64,000 nt of DNA from Paenibacillus chibensis (lineage in GTDB: Bacteria; Bacillota; Bacilli; Paenibacillales; Paenibacillaceae): the NCBI RefSeq assembly GCF_004001045.1, contig NZ_BIMK01000001.1, forward strand, positions 186,001 to 250,000, written 5' to 3'. Numbering within the stretch: the stretch's first letter is position 1; every line of letters begins with the position of its first letter. The notes beneath the pieces were generated by a model. It made no database searches, had not been told where the DNA came from, and saw nothing but the letters and a program-made list of their open reading frames with translations. The position numbers and the translations under genes are program-made. Below are positions 43,080 to 50,544 of this stretch, in pieces.

Positions 43080-44600
43080 TCACAGGCTTACAGGACCATG
43101 GATCGCATCCGCATCGACCATGGCGGCTTTCAAAATCGCTTCCTGCGTCAGCTCGCCCCGCTCCAGCATAGCGGTCATGCGTCCTTCCCTCATGACGGCA
43201 ACGCGGTCGGACATCCCGATGATCTCAGGCATTTCGGACGAAACCAACAGAATGCCGTATCCGCTGCCGGCAAGCTCGCTGATGATATCGTAGATCGCCG
43301 ATTTCGCCCCGACATCGACGCCTTTGGTCGGCTCATCCAGGATAATCACGTCCAGATCGGCGGTGAGCAGCTTGGCGAAAACCACCTTTTGCTGGTTGCC
43401 GCCCGACAGCGAGCTGACAAGATCAAATACGCTGCCGGCTTTCACACCGAGCTTTTCCGCCAGGCTTTTGGATGATTGGGCTTCGAGCTTCCCGCTAAGC
43501 ATGCCTTTTGCCGCATACTTCTCCAGGGAGGGCAGCGTAATGTTCTGGGCGATGCTCCACTGCAGCACCAGGCCTTGCTTCTGCCGGTCCTCCGGTAAGT
43601 AGCCGATGCCAAGCCCCATCGCCTGCAGCGGATTCTTGATCCGCAGCTTTTTTCCTTTGAAGCTGATCATTCCTTGGTCGTAGCGGTGAATGCCGAAGAT
43701 TGATTCGCATACTTCCGTTCGTCCTGAACCAACCAAGCCGGTAAGCCCCAGAATTTCACCTCGATGCAGATTGAAGCTGATATCAGCAAAATAACCGGTC
43801 CTCCCCAAATGCTCCACCCGCAGCAGCTCTTCGCCAATCTCGGTTTCTTTTTTCGGGAACAGCTGGGTAATTTCGCGTCCAACCATGGCCACGATCAGAT
43901 CCGGATTCGAAATTTCGTCGACTCTCCATGTTCCGATGTATCTGGAATCCCGGAACACAGTCACCATACTCGCCAGCCGGTACATGTCCTCAAACCGGTG
44001 GGAGATGAAAATGATCGAATTTCCTTTATCGCGAAGCCGTTCCGCTATCCGGTACAGATCCTCGCTTTCGTTTTTCGTAAGGGCGGCGGTCGGCTCATCC
44101 ATAATGATGATCTTCGCGTCCATCGACAGCGCCTTGGCAATCTCCACGATCTGCTGTTCGGCTACGCTGAGCGCACCCATCTGCGTTTTCGGGCTGAATG
44201 AAGCTCCGAGCTCCGACAGCAGCCGCTGCGCTTCCGCATGCATCTCGTTCCATAAAATCCGCTTGGTCACCTTCGACGTCATTTCATGACCCATGAAAAT
44301 ATTTTCGGTCACGCTCAGGTCAGGGTAGCATGTAACATGCTGATAGATGGCTGCGATGCCCGCTTTCTGCGCCTCCGTCGGATTTTTGAAGGATACTTTG
44401 TTCCCGTTCAGGTACATCTCTCCGCCGTCCGGCGCATGCACGCCGGTGATCACCTTAATGAAGGTGGATTTGCCGGCTCCGTTTTCGCCCATCAAGGCGT
44501 GAATTTCGCCCGGCCGGAGTTTAAAGTAGACATCATCCAGCGCCTTGACGCCGGGGAAGATTTTGGTGATACCTTTAAGCTCAAGCACGTATTCGGACAT
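43080..44600 (-). CDS. rhaT: Rhamnose ABC transporter ATP-binding protein (two ABC domains)
   Basis: A 506-residue RbsA-type protein with tandem ABC domains. Domain 1 has Walker A GENGAGKST, signature LSVAEQQIVEIAKAL and Walker B IIIMDEPTAAL. Domain 2 has the usual degenerate P-loop GLVGSGRTEV, signature LSGGNQQKV and VIILDEPTKGVD. The start MSEYVLELKG follows GGGGGG at 7 nt; the extra 23 codons upstream are not family sequence. First gene of the transporter-catabolic operon rhaTPQSABM, with a cre-like site in its promoter region. Confidence 0.94.
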   Translation of the reverse strand: MSEYVLELKGITKIFPGVKALDDVYFKLRPGEIHALMGENGAGKSTFIKVITGVHAPDGGEMYLNGNKVSFKNPTEAQKAGIAAIYQHVTCYPDLSVTENIFMGHEMTSKVTKRILWNEMHAEAQRLLSELGASFSPKTQMGALSVAEQQIVEIAKALSMDAKIIIMDEPTAALTKNESEDLYRIAERLRDKGNSIIFISHRFEDMYRLASMVTVFRDSRYIGTWRVDEISNPDLIVAMVGREITQLFPKKETEIGEELLRVEHLGRTGYFADISFNLHRGEILGLTGLVGSGRTEVCESIFGIHRYDQGMISFKGKKLRIKNPLQAMGLGIGYLPEDRQKQGLVLQWSIAQNITLPSLEKYAAKGMLSGKLEAQSSKSLAEKLGVKAGSVFDLVSSLSGGNQQKVVFAKLLTADLDVIILDEPTKGVDVGAKSAIYDIISELAGSGYGILLVSSEMPEIIGMSDRVAVMREGRMTAMLERGELTQEAILKAAMVDADAIHGPVSL

Positions 44601-44646
44601 GACGGTCCCCCCTATACCAGAAGCTGTTCTCTTGTGCGTAGGTTTA

Positions 44647-44660
44647 TGATAGCGCTTTAT
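44647..44660. promoter_or_regulatory. Candidate cre (CcpA) site in the rhaT promoter region
   Basis: TGATAGCGCTTTAT fits TGWAARCGYTWNCW at 12 of 14 positions and is nearly palindromic. It lies about 50 nt before the rhaT start, beside a TATCAT -10-like box (minus strand) lacking a good -35, which suits an activator-dependent, glucose-repressed promoter. Confidence 0.45.
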
Positions 44661-44715
44661 TCCCGTCATGCAGAGGTGACAAATCTCGGTTCGGGGGGAC
44701 GATTTTCGGCAATCA

Positions 44716-44750
44716 GCAAAAAAGCTTTGTCCGAAGACAAAGCTTTTTTT
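44716..44750. terminator. Bidirectional terminator between the rhamnose-sensing genes and rhaT
   Basis: AAAAAAGCTTTGTC pairs with GACAAAGCTTTTTTT around CGAA, so both strands have stem plus T-run. It ends the binding-protein/kinase/regulator operon and separates it from the transporter operon, which must therefore use its own promoter. Confidence 0.88.
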
Positions 44751-44785
44751 GCTCCGCTGCTATTCTGTTGCATCATGGTTAACGT

Positions 44786-46426
44786 CTAGCTGGCCGGATG
44801 GGAAAACTTCTGCTCCCGATACTGGGTCGGCGTGACTCCTGACCACTGCTTGAACAGACGGCTGAAGTATTTGACGTCCTGATAACCGACACCCTGGCTG
44901 ATCTCGGTCAGCTTGAGCCCCGGGTCGCGCAGCTTTTCGCTGGCCGCTTCCATCCGCTCGCGGGTAATATAGTCGAGTACCGTCTCACCGGTCTGATTTT
45001 TGAAGCATTCGCAGAAATACGTAGGATTCATGTGTACCTGATCGGCGATTCGCTTGATGGTCAGATCTCCGGATAACTGTCCTTTGATCCATGCTTTGGC
45101 CAGCTCGACGGGCGTAGCGAGCTTGCGGCTGCTTCGCATCTGCTCCATGCCGCGGACGGCTTCCTGAACCTGCTCGAGTACCGCCTGCTTCAACTCCTGC
45201 CAGTGTGCTGCACGCCGCAGCTTTTCGAAGGTCTCCTCCAATGTTACGGCAGAGCCGATCACGGAATTGCCTTCCATCGAAGCTGCATGCACTTGAATGA
45301 TCAGGTTTTGAACCTCCCGCAAAATCATCTCCGGCGAGCTTCCTTGCTCGATTTCCGCAAAATAAAGCTTGGCCTGTGCCATGGCATCCTCCAGCTGCAG
45401 CTGTTCCACCGCCTGCTTGAGACGGCTGGCCGCGGCGTACATTCTCCCCTGCCGATCCTCTGCCGCGACGGCTTCCGTGACCTGTTGAGGCACGAATAAC
45501 CGGTTTCCTCCCTCGATTAATCGGTATTGTATGAGCGACAAGCATTCCCGCTTGGCATCGGGAAGCAGGTATAAGTCTTCCAGCACTCCCGCACAGGCAA
45601 TCGATACCGTGAAGGGCGTGTACATCGTGATGGCCAGGCGTATCCGTTCCGCCAGCTCCCTCCAGCATTGGCTGGCCGCCTCTTCATCCTCCGGTAGCCG
45701 CAGCAGGGCCCAAAATTCCGACTGGCCCCCGCGCCAGCACCATCCGGAAGCATCGGCTGCAGCCGCATGCTGATGAACCAATTCTTCAATAATGTTCTCC
45801 AGTACATAGGAGTAAGCCTCCCAGTCCTTGGCGGTAAAGCTGCGGCTTTTGACCGGAGGCGTATCCAGGCTGACGTACATCAGCTGGTAGCATCCATGGG
45901 GAAAATCGTCCACCCAATAGCCGAGACGGGATAAATCGACTCCGATCGAGGTCGTGTAGCTCAGAATTTGCGTCTGGCGTGTCTTCTTCAGCTGGCCGGC
46001 CTTTTGTTCCAGCTCGCCAAGACGAAACCTGCGTGCGGAGTGCTGATGGATCTGTTCCCGGATTTCGCCGAGGCGAAGGCGAAACTGATCCCGGTCCACA
46101 GGCTTGAGCACATAATCGATCGCCCCTTCCCGGAGCGCTGCCTGCAAATAGGCGAAATCGTCATATCCGCTGATGAACAGTGCAAAAAACGAATAATGTC
46201 TCCTCGCTTCTTTCACGAACGACAAACCGTCCATCTCCGGCATCTTCACGTCGCTGATGACCAAATCGACGGCTCCCCCGCAGGCATGCATGTAGTCGAG
46301 CGCTTCTTTGCCATCCGAGAGAACGGCTGCAATCTCGAAATCTTCCCCGCAGGAGAGAATGAGGCGCTCGATCCCTCTGCGGATCCGCGGCTCGTCATCA
46401 ACGATTAATGTCCGGATTGTACTCAT
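44786..46426 (-). CDS. Response regulator with AraC-type DNA-binding domain (YesN-like)
   Basis: About 546 residues. A receiver domain occupies residues 1-125 (VDDEPRIRRGIERLI; phospho-Asp in DLVISDVKMPEMDG; Lys in YVLKPVD). A long middle region of helices is followed by an AraC HTH pair at the C-terminus (IKRIADQVHMNPTYFCECFK, ISQGVGYQDVKYFSRLFKQW). The start MSTIRTLIVDDEP follows AAGGAGGGG and lies inside the kinase gene by 29 nt. With the kinase and the upstream sugar-binding lipoprotein it forms a sensing operon directly ahead of rhaT, so it probably activates the rha operon. Confidence 0.9.
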   Translation of the reverse strand: MSTIRTLIVDDEPRIRRGIERLILSCGEDFEIAAVLSDGKEALDYMHACGGAVDLVISDVKMPEMDGLSFVKEARRHYSFFALFISGYDDFAYLQAALREGAIDYVLKPVDRDQFRLRLGEIREQIHQHSARRFRLGELEQKAGQLKKTRQTQILSYTTSIGVDLSRLGYWVDDFPHGCYQLMYVSLDTPPVKSRSFTAKDWEAYSYVLENIIEELVHQHAAAADASGWCWRGGQSEFWALLRLPEDEEAASQCWRELAERIRLAITMYTPFTVSIACAGVLEDLYLLPDAKRECLSLIQYRLIEGGNRLFVPQQVTEAVAAEDRQGRMYAAASRLKQAVEQLQLEDAMAQAKLYFAEIEQGSSPEMILREVQNLIIQVHAASMEGNSVIGSAVTLEETFEKLRRAAHWQELKQAVLEQVQEAVRGMEQMRSSRKLATPVELAKAWIKGQLSGDLTIKRIADQVHMNPTYFCECFKNQTGETVLDYITRERMEAASEKLRDPGLKLTEISQGVGYQDVKYFSRLFKQWSGVTPTQYREQKFSHPAS

Positions 46427-48269
46427 GCTGCTTCCCCTCCTTCTCAATGCGCTCCACGTCGGCCGCGTCCAGCACCGGGAAGCGGACGGAGACTTCCGTT
46501 CCCACGCCTTCGATGCTGTGCAGCTGGACGCCATAATCTCCGCCATGCAGAAGCCCGATACGGGCGTTGACGTTGCTCAGGCCAAAGCTGGCATCTTTGC
46601 CGGCCCAAGCATCTTCCCTCATCGTTCTTTCCAGCTGCTCCAGACGCTCAGCCGTGATACCCGGACCGTTATCCCGTACGCGGAAAACCATGTCCTGCTT
46701 CCCGGTGCGCGCGCTGTATTCCTGACTGACCGTGATTTGAATATTAACGCCTTTGCGGGCCTCTAACCCGTATTTGATCGCATTTTCGACAATCGGCTGC
46801 AGCAGGAAATGGGCCGCGTACAGCGTCTCCCCGGCCGAAGGAGGCAGGCTGTTGACAATCGAGAAGGTCAGCCGGTCTTCGAAGCGGAATTTCTGTATCG
46901 TCAGGTAATCTCTCACATGCTGCACTTCCTCGGCAATCGTCACGAATTTGGACTTGTTATTGACGGAGAACCGCAGCATCCGGCCTAGCAGGGTAACCAT
47001 CTCCACCACGGATTCCTTCTCGTCTTCTTCCACCGCCATAGAAATCGTCTCCAGCGTGTTGTACATGAAGTGAGGATTAATCTGCGATTGGAGCGCGTAC
47101 AGCTCCGCTTCCTTTTGACGGATTTCGATGTGATAATTTTTCTGGATCAATTCCCGGATGGTCGAGACCATGGAATTAAAGCTGCCTGCAAGCGCCCCGA
47201 TCTCATCCTTGCTCTCCACCTTCAGATCCACGTTGAATTTGCCCATCTCTACATGCTTCATCAGCCGGTTCAAGCGCTTCAAGGGCCGGGTGACCCGCTG
47301 CGAGAAGAGCGAATACATGATGATGCTGACGACGACCAGCCCGATGAATACGAAAATGGTCGCCATTCTCACGAAATCGGTGCGGGCGGTAAGCTTTTTG
47401 AGCGGGACGCTGTGGACGAGCACCCAGTCGAGCTCCTGCGAACGGTTGACGCTGACGAGTCTTTGCCCCTCATCACTGCTTGTGCGAAAGCTCCCGTTCA
47501 ATATCGGATACCGGGAAATATTCTCGTCAAGCATGCCGATTTTCGCCGGATTCGAATGATATATGATCTGCCCCTGCCGCGTCATCAGCCACATATCGGC
47601 CTGATCGCTGTTTTCCAGGTCACGCAGCACGCTGCTGATAAAGTTCAGGCGAACCGCAATAAACATCATACCGAGATTTTTCCGGTTATCGACGTCTTCG
47701 ATCTGCTTCATGATCATGACATAAGGCACATTGTCGATAAACCGCAGGCCGATATCACGCGGCAAAATGACCTTCACGTTGCTGCGCAGCTTCAAATCCT
47801 GACCGTAGTAAGTAAAAGCACGGCTCCAGTCCAGGCCCGAATAACTCAGCTTCGAGCTTTCGAACACCCGGTTTTTGGACAACAGGTACACGCCAATGAC
47901 GTCAGGATTCCCGCTGGTCAAATAGGTTCTTGTCAAAAAACTGTTCATTTCAAACTGATCCCGGTTCAGATCCGCACGGCTCTGGTACACATCCCGCCGC
48001 AGGATCGCTACCGTGGACTCCGAATTGAACAGCAGCTCCGGCAGTGCGGACAGTTCATCCATATGCTTCTTGATGTTCGCGTTCGCCTGGACGAGAAATC
48101 GCGGCATGTACTCGCCGATCTGTTCCTCAATGGACTTCGTGTACTGCCAATACGAGACGTAACCCAGAATGGACATGGGCACGACCGTCAAAAGGATATA
48201 CGTGACCATCAGCTTCGTGCTTAGGCGCAGCCGGAGGAATGCAAGCTTCTGAAGGAGTTTAGAAATCAT
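46398..48269 (-). CDS. YesM/LytS-type sensor histidine kinase
   Basis: A 623-residue membrane kinase. Helix 1 (residues about 20-42) and helix 2 (about 300-322) enclose a Cache-like extracellular sensor of some 260 residues. A HAMP domain, then the His_kinase block QSQINPHFMYNTLETI (phospho-His) and the HATPase domain with NAIKYG and DNGPGI follow. Its start overlaps the binding-protein stop by 11 nt and its end overlaps the regulator start, so the three are one translational unit. The external domain likely contacts the rhamnose-loaded lipoprotein; that is inference. Confidence 0.92.
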   Translation of the reverse strand: MISKLLQKLAFLRLRLSTKLMVTYILLTVVPMSILGYVSYWQYTKSIEEQIGEYMPRFLVQANANIKKHMDELSALPELLFNSESTVAILRRDVYQSRADLNRDQFEMNSFLTRTYLTSGNPDVIGVYLLSKNRVFESSKLSYSGLDWSRAFTYYGQDLKLRSNVKVILPRDIGLRFIDNVPYVMIMKQIEDVDNRKNLGMMFIAVRLNFISSVLRDLENSDQADMWLMTRQGQIIYHSNPAKIGMLDENISRYPILNGSFRTSSDEGQRLVSVNRSQELDWVLVHSVPLKKLTARTDFVRMATIFVFIGLVVVSIIMYSLFSQRVTRPLKRLNRLMKHVEMGKFNVDLKVESKDEIGALAGSFNSMVSTIRELIQKNYHIEIRQKEAELYALQSQINPHFMYNTLETISMAVEEDEKESVVEMVTLLGRMLRFSVNNKSKFVTIAEEVQHVRDYLTIQKFRFEDRLTFSIVNSLPPSAGETLYAAHFLLQPIVENAIKYGLEARKGVNIQITVSQEYSARTGKQDMVFRVRDNGPGITAERLEQLERTMREDAWAGKDASFGLSNVNARIGLLHGGDYGVQLHSIEGVGTEVSVRFPVLDAADVERIEKEGKQHEYNPDINR

Positions 48270-49332
48270 ACTGGTTCACGTTCTCTTTCGTAAAATCGAC
48301 GGGATCGCCCATCACGACCACGTCGCCGGCCACGCGGACGATGCCGAAATTCGGCACGTTCATCCCATCCTGCGGAGGGTTCCCTTTCAGCGCCTGCACG
48401 GCCAGGACCACCGTAAGGTATCCGAGCTTCTTCGGACTCCAGAGGGTTGCGACTTGAGCCGAACCGTCCTGCAAATACGGTGCCATCGAATTCGGCATGG
48501 ATAACCCGACCACCTTGACTTTCCCGGTTAATCCCGCCTCTTTTACGGCCTGAGCCGCCGCCGGAGGCCCCACGGATGAATTGCCGATGATGCCTGCCAG
48601 ATGCGGATGATCCGCCAGAAGCCGCTTCGCTTCTTCGTAAGCCTTCCCGGGATCGTCGTCCGTTGCCGCAATTTCTACCAGCTCCATGTCCGGATAATAG
48701 GTTTTCTGCTGCACTTTCATCCATTTAATCCATTCATTCAATGTTGCCGCTTTCATTTGTCCCGTCAAAATAGCGAATTTTCCCTTTTCCCCGGTGTTCC
48801 AGGCGAGCGTGTCCATTAAATGGCGCCCCAGCTTCTCGTTGTCCACCATGTTGACGAAAAAGTCCCTGCCTTCACGGTAGGTATCCGAATCCCAGGTAAT
48901 GACCTTAATGCCGGCTTGCCTTGCCTGCACCAGCGTCGGAAGCAGCTTCTCGGGATCGATGGCCGACACCGCGATGGCATCCACATGTTCCTGGATAAAA
49001 TCCTGAATAATCCGAATTTGCTGCGTGGTATCCGCAATCGGGGGACCTTTATAAATCACCTGCGCTCCCAGGCTCTCAGCCGCTTCCAAAGCCCCTTGCT
49101 CCACCAGGTTAAAGTATGGAATCTCCACCAGCTTGGGAACGATGCCGATGGTCCAGGGATGGTCACTGCTTTTCACAGGCGGCTCAGCAGCATCTGTCCC
49201 GGAAGAAGGCTCCATGGAATACACGACCTCGAATTTCGGATTGCCGGCAGGTTGGCAAGCGCTTACAAAAATAACAATCATACATAGCGAGCACAGCAGC
49301 CGCAGCAGGTCGATCACTCCTTCCGTCCACAT
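48259..49332 (-). CDS. Sugar-binding lipoprotein of a three-component sensing system (rhamnose-type)
   Basis: A 357-residue RbsB/RhaS-like protein with a lipobox (IVIFVSAC). It resembles the transport binding protein RhaS in the same locus (SAIDPEKLLPTL, NSMAPYLQDGSAQVATLWSPKKLGYL), but lies upstream of the kinase and regulator genes rather than with the permeases. It is best read as a dedicated sensor presenting the sugar to the kinase. The start is awkward: the ATG is only about 10 nt after the predicted transcription start, while AAGGAG lies inside the frame ahead of a CTG, so the true start may be internal. Confidence 0.82.
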   Translation of the reverse strand: MWTEGVIDLLRLLCSLCMIVIFVSACQPAGNPKFEVVYSMEPSSGTDAAEPPVKSSDHPWTIGIVPKLVEIPYFNLVEQGALEAAESLGAQVIYKGPPIADTTQQIRIIQDFIQEHVDAIAVSAIDPEKLLPTLVQARQAGIKVITWDSDTYREGRDFFVNMVDNEKLGRHLMDTLAWNTGEKGKFAILTGQMKAATLNEWIKWMKVQQKTYYPDMELVEIAATDDDPGKAYEEAKRLLADHPHLAGIIGNSSVGPPAAAQAVKEAGLTGKVKVVGLSMPNSMAPYLQDGSAQVATLWSPKKLGYLTVVLAVQALKGNPPQDGMNVPNFGIVRVAGDVVVMGDPVDFTKENVNQYDF

Positions 49333-49348
49333 ACATGGTTGTAACGTA

Positions 49349-49377
49349 ATTATGGCACGAGGCGATCCTTAGGTAAA
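49349..49377 (-). promoter_or_regulatory. Candidate promoter of the rhamnose-sensing operon
   Basis: On the minus strand TTTACC (49377-49372) and CATAAT (49354-49349) are 17 nt apart. The implied leader before the annotated ATG is only about 10 nt. Confidence 0.45.
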
Positions 49378-49441
49378 GATGCGGATATTTAAGGAAGGCA
49401 TGAAAAAAGCGCGGCATGCTGCAGGAGTTGGAGGATTGTCC

Positions 49442-49470
49442 TTCATTTGGGTTCATCACTTCGATATAAT
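49442..49470 (+). promoter_or_regulatory. Candidate promoter of the mannoside-locus AraC regulator
   Basis: TTCATT (49442) and a perfect TATAAT (49465) are 17 nt apart; the start codon follows about 54 nt later. The weak -35 suggests activation or low basal expression. Confidence 0.55.
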
Positions 49471-49523
49471 GAATGGTATGCCTCAGCCTCACGACCACTT
49501 TTTCTAAAGGAGCAGTCCCGCAA

Positions 49524-50453
49524 ATGACGATACAAACCGTTTTCCGCCGGGCCAATCAGGTTTGCAACCGCGAGCTGACCCGGCTGGAGCAATCCGGCCT
49601 GTCCATCTCCATTATGTATTGGGGGTTCATGCCCACCCATTACGACAATTCGATGCACCGTCATTCCTTCTTCGAGGCCTGCTATGTCGTGGAAGGAAAA
49701 GGTTCCTATTCGGAACGCGGACGGGAATACCCGCTCATGAAGGGAACCGCCTTTCTCTCCCTTCCCGGCCTCTGGCATCAGATCCGAAGCGAGACCGGTC
49801 TCACGCTGGTCTACGTCGCCTTTGAAGTGGACGAAAAACGCACGGGCGCTTCGTACCTGGAGTCTTTCCGGCGACTGGCGGAACACGGACAGCCGGTGAT
49901 TGACGGCGCGGACGGACAGCCTACGGGACATCTTTGGCATGCGATCATTTCGATGTTTCAGAGTTCGAAGCCGGTTTCCCTGCCGATGCTCGGACATGGT
50001 TCCTTTTCCTTGATCATGTCCCTTCTCTCCCTGCACGGAACTCAGCTTCAAGAGGCGGCGGACATCCTTCCGGGCGAAGGAATTGAAGAAAACTCATTGT
50101 TCCGGCAAGCCAGGCTGTTCATTGACGACAACCTCGGCGAAGAGCTTACGCTCGGCCTTGTCGCCGGACATCTCCATATTTCCCCCCGCCACTTAACAAG
50201 ACTGTTCCAGGCGAACTTGAACCAGTCTTTCGTTCATTATATTCAGGAACGCCGGGTACGGCGGGCTTCCCAGCTGCTGCTTATGGGCGATCTGCCGGTC
50301 AAGGATATCGCATCCCAATGCGGCTTCCAATCCGTCCATTATTTCACAAGGATTTTCACCCGCCGGCTCGGGGTTTCACCCGCCAAATTCCGGCGTTCCC
50401 AATTCACCGAAGGACGATCGGGCAAGGATCATTTCCCGACCAAAATGTCCTGA
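49524..50453 (+). CDS. AraC-family transcriptional regulator (cupin sensor)
   Basis: About 309 residues. An N-terminal cupin-like AraC_binding domain (HRHSFFEACYVVEGKGSYSE, LPGLWHQIRSETGL) precedes the two C-terminal HTH motifs (LGLVAGHLHISPRHLTRLF, VKDIASQCGFQSVHYFTRIF). I start at MTIQTVFRRANQ, the first ATG after AAAGGAG. It heads the plus-strand mannoside cluster and presumably activates it in response to a sugar. It is divergent from the rhamnose-sensing operon, but nothing in its sequence ties it to rhamnose. Confidence 0.88.
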   Translation: MTIQTVFRRANQVCNRELTRLEQSGLSISIMYWGFMPTHYDNSMHRHSFFEACYVVEGKGSYSERGREYPLMKGTAFLSLPGLWHQIRSETGLTLVYVAFEVDEKRTGASYLESFRRLAEHGQPVIDGADGQPTGHLWHAIISMFQSSKPVSLPMLGHGSFSLIMSLLSLHGTQLQEAADILPGEGIEENSLFRQARLFIDDNLGEELTLGLVAGHLHISPRHLTRLFQANLNQSFVHYIQERRVRRASQLLLMGDLPVKDIASQCGFQSVHYFTRIFTRRLGVSPAKFRRSQFTEGRSGKDHFPTKMS

Positions 50454-50544
50454 TCGTACAAAACCTGTTCTCGATTGTTTAAAGACGCTCCCTCCCGCTC
50501 CCCTTACAATGGACACATACCGAAGACAAGAGGGAGGAAGCGCC

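Noticed and set aside
47070..48224. Plus-strand frame of 384 codons
   Set aside because: Antisense to the YesM-type kinase; no motifs and no ribosome binding site.
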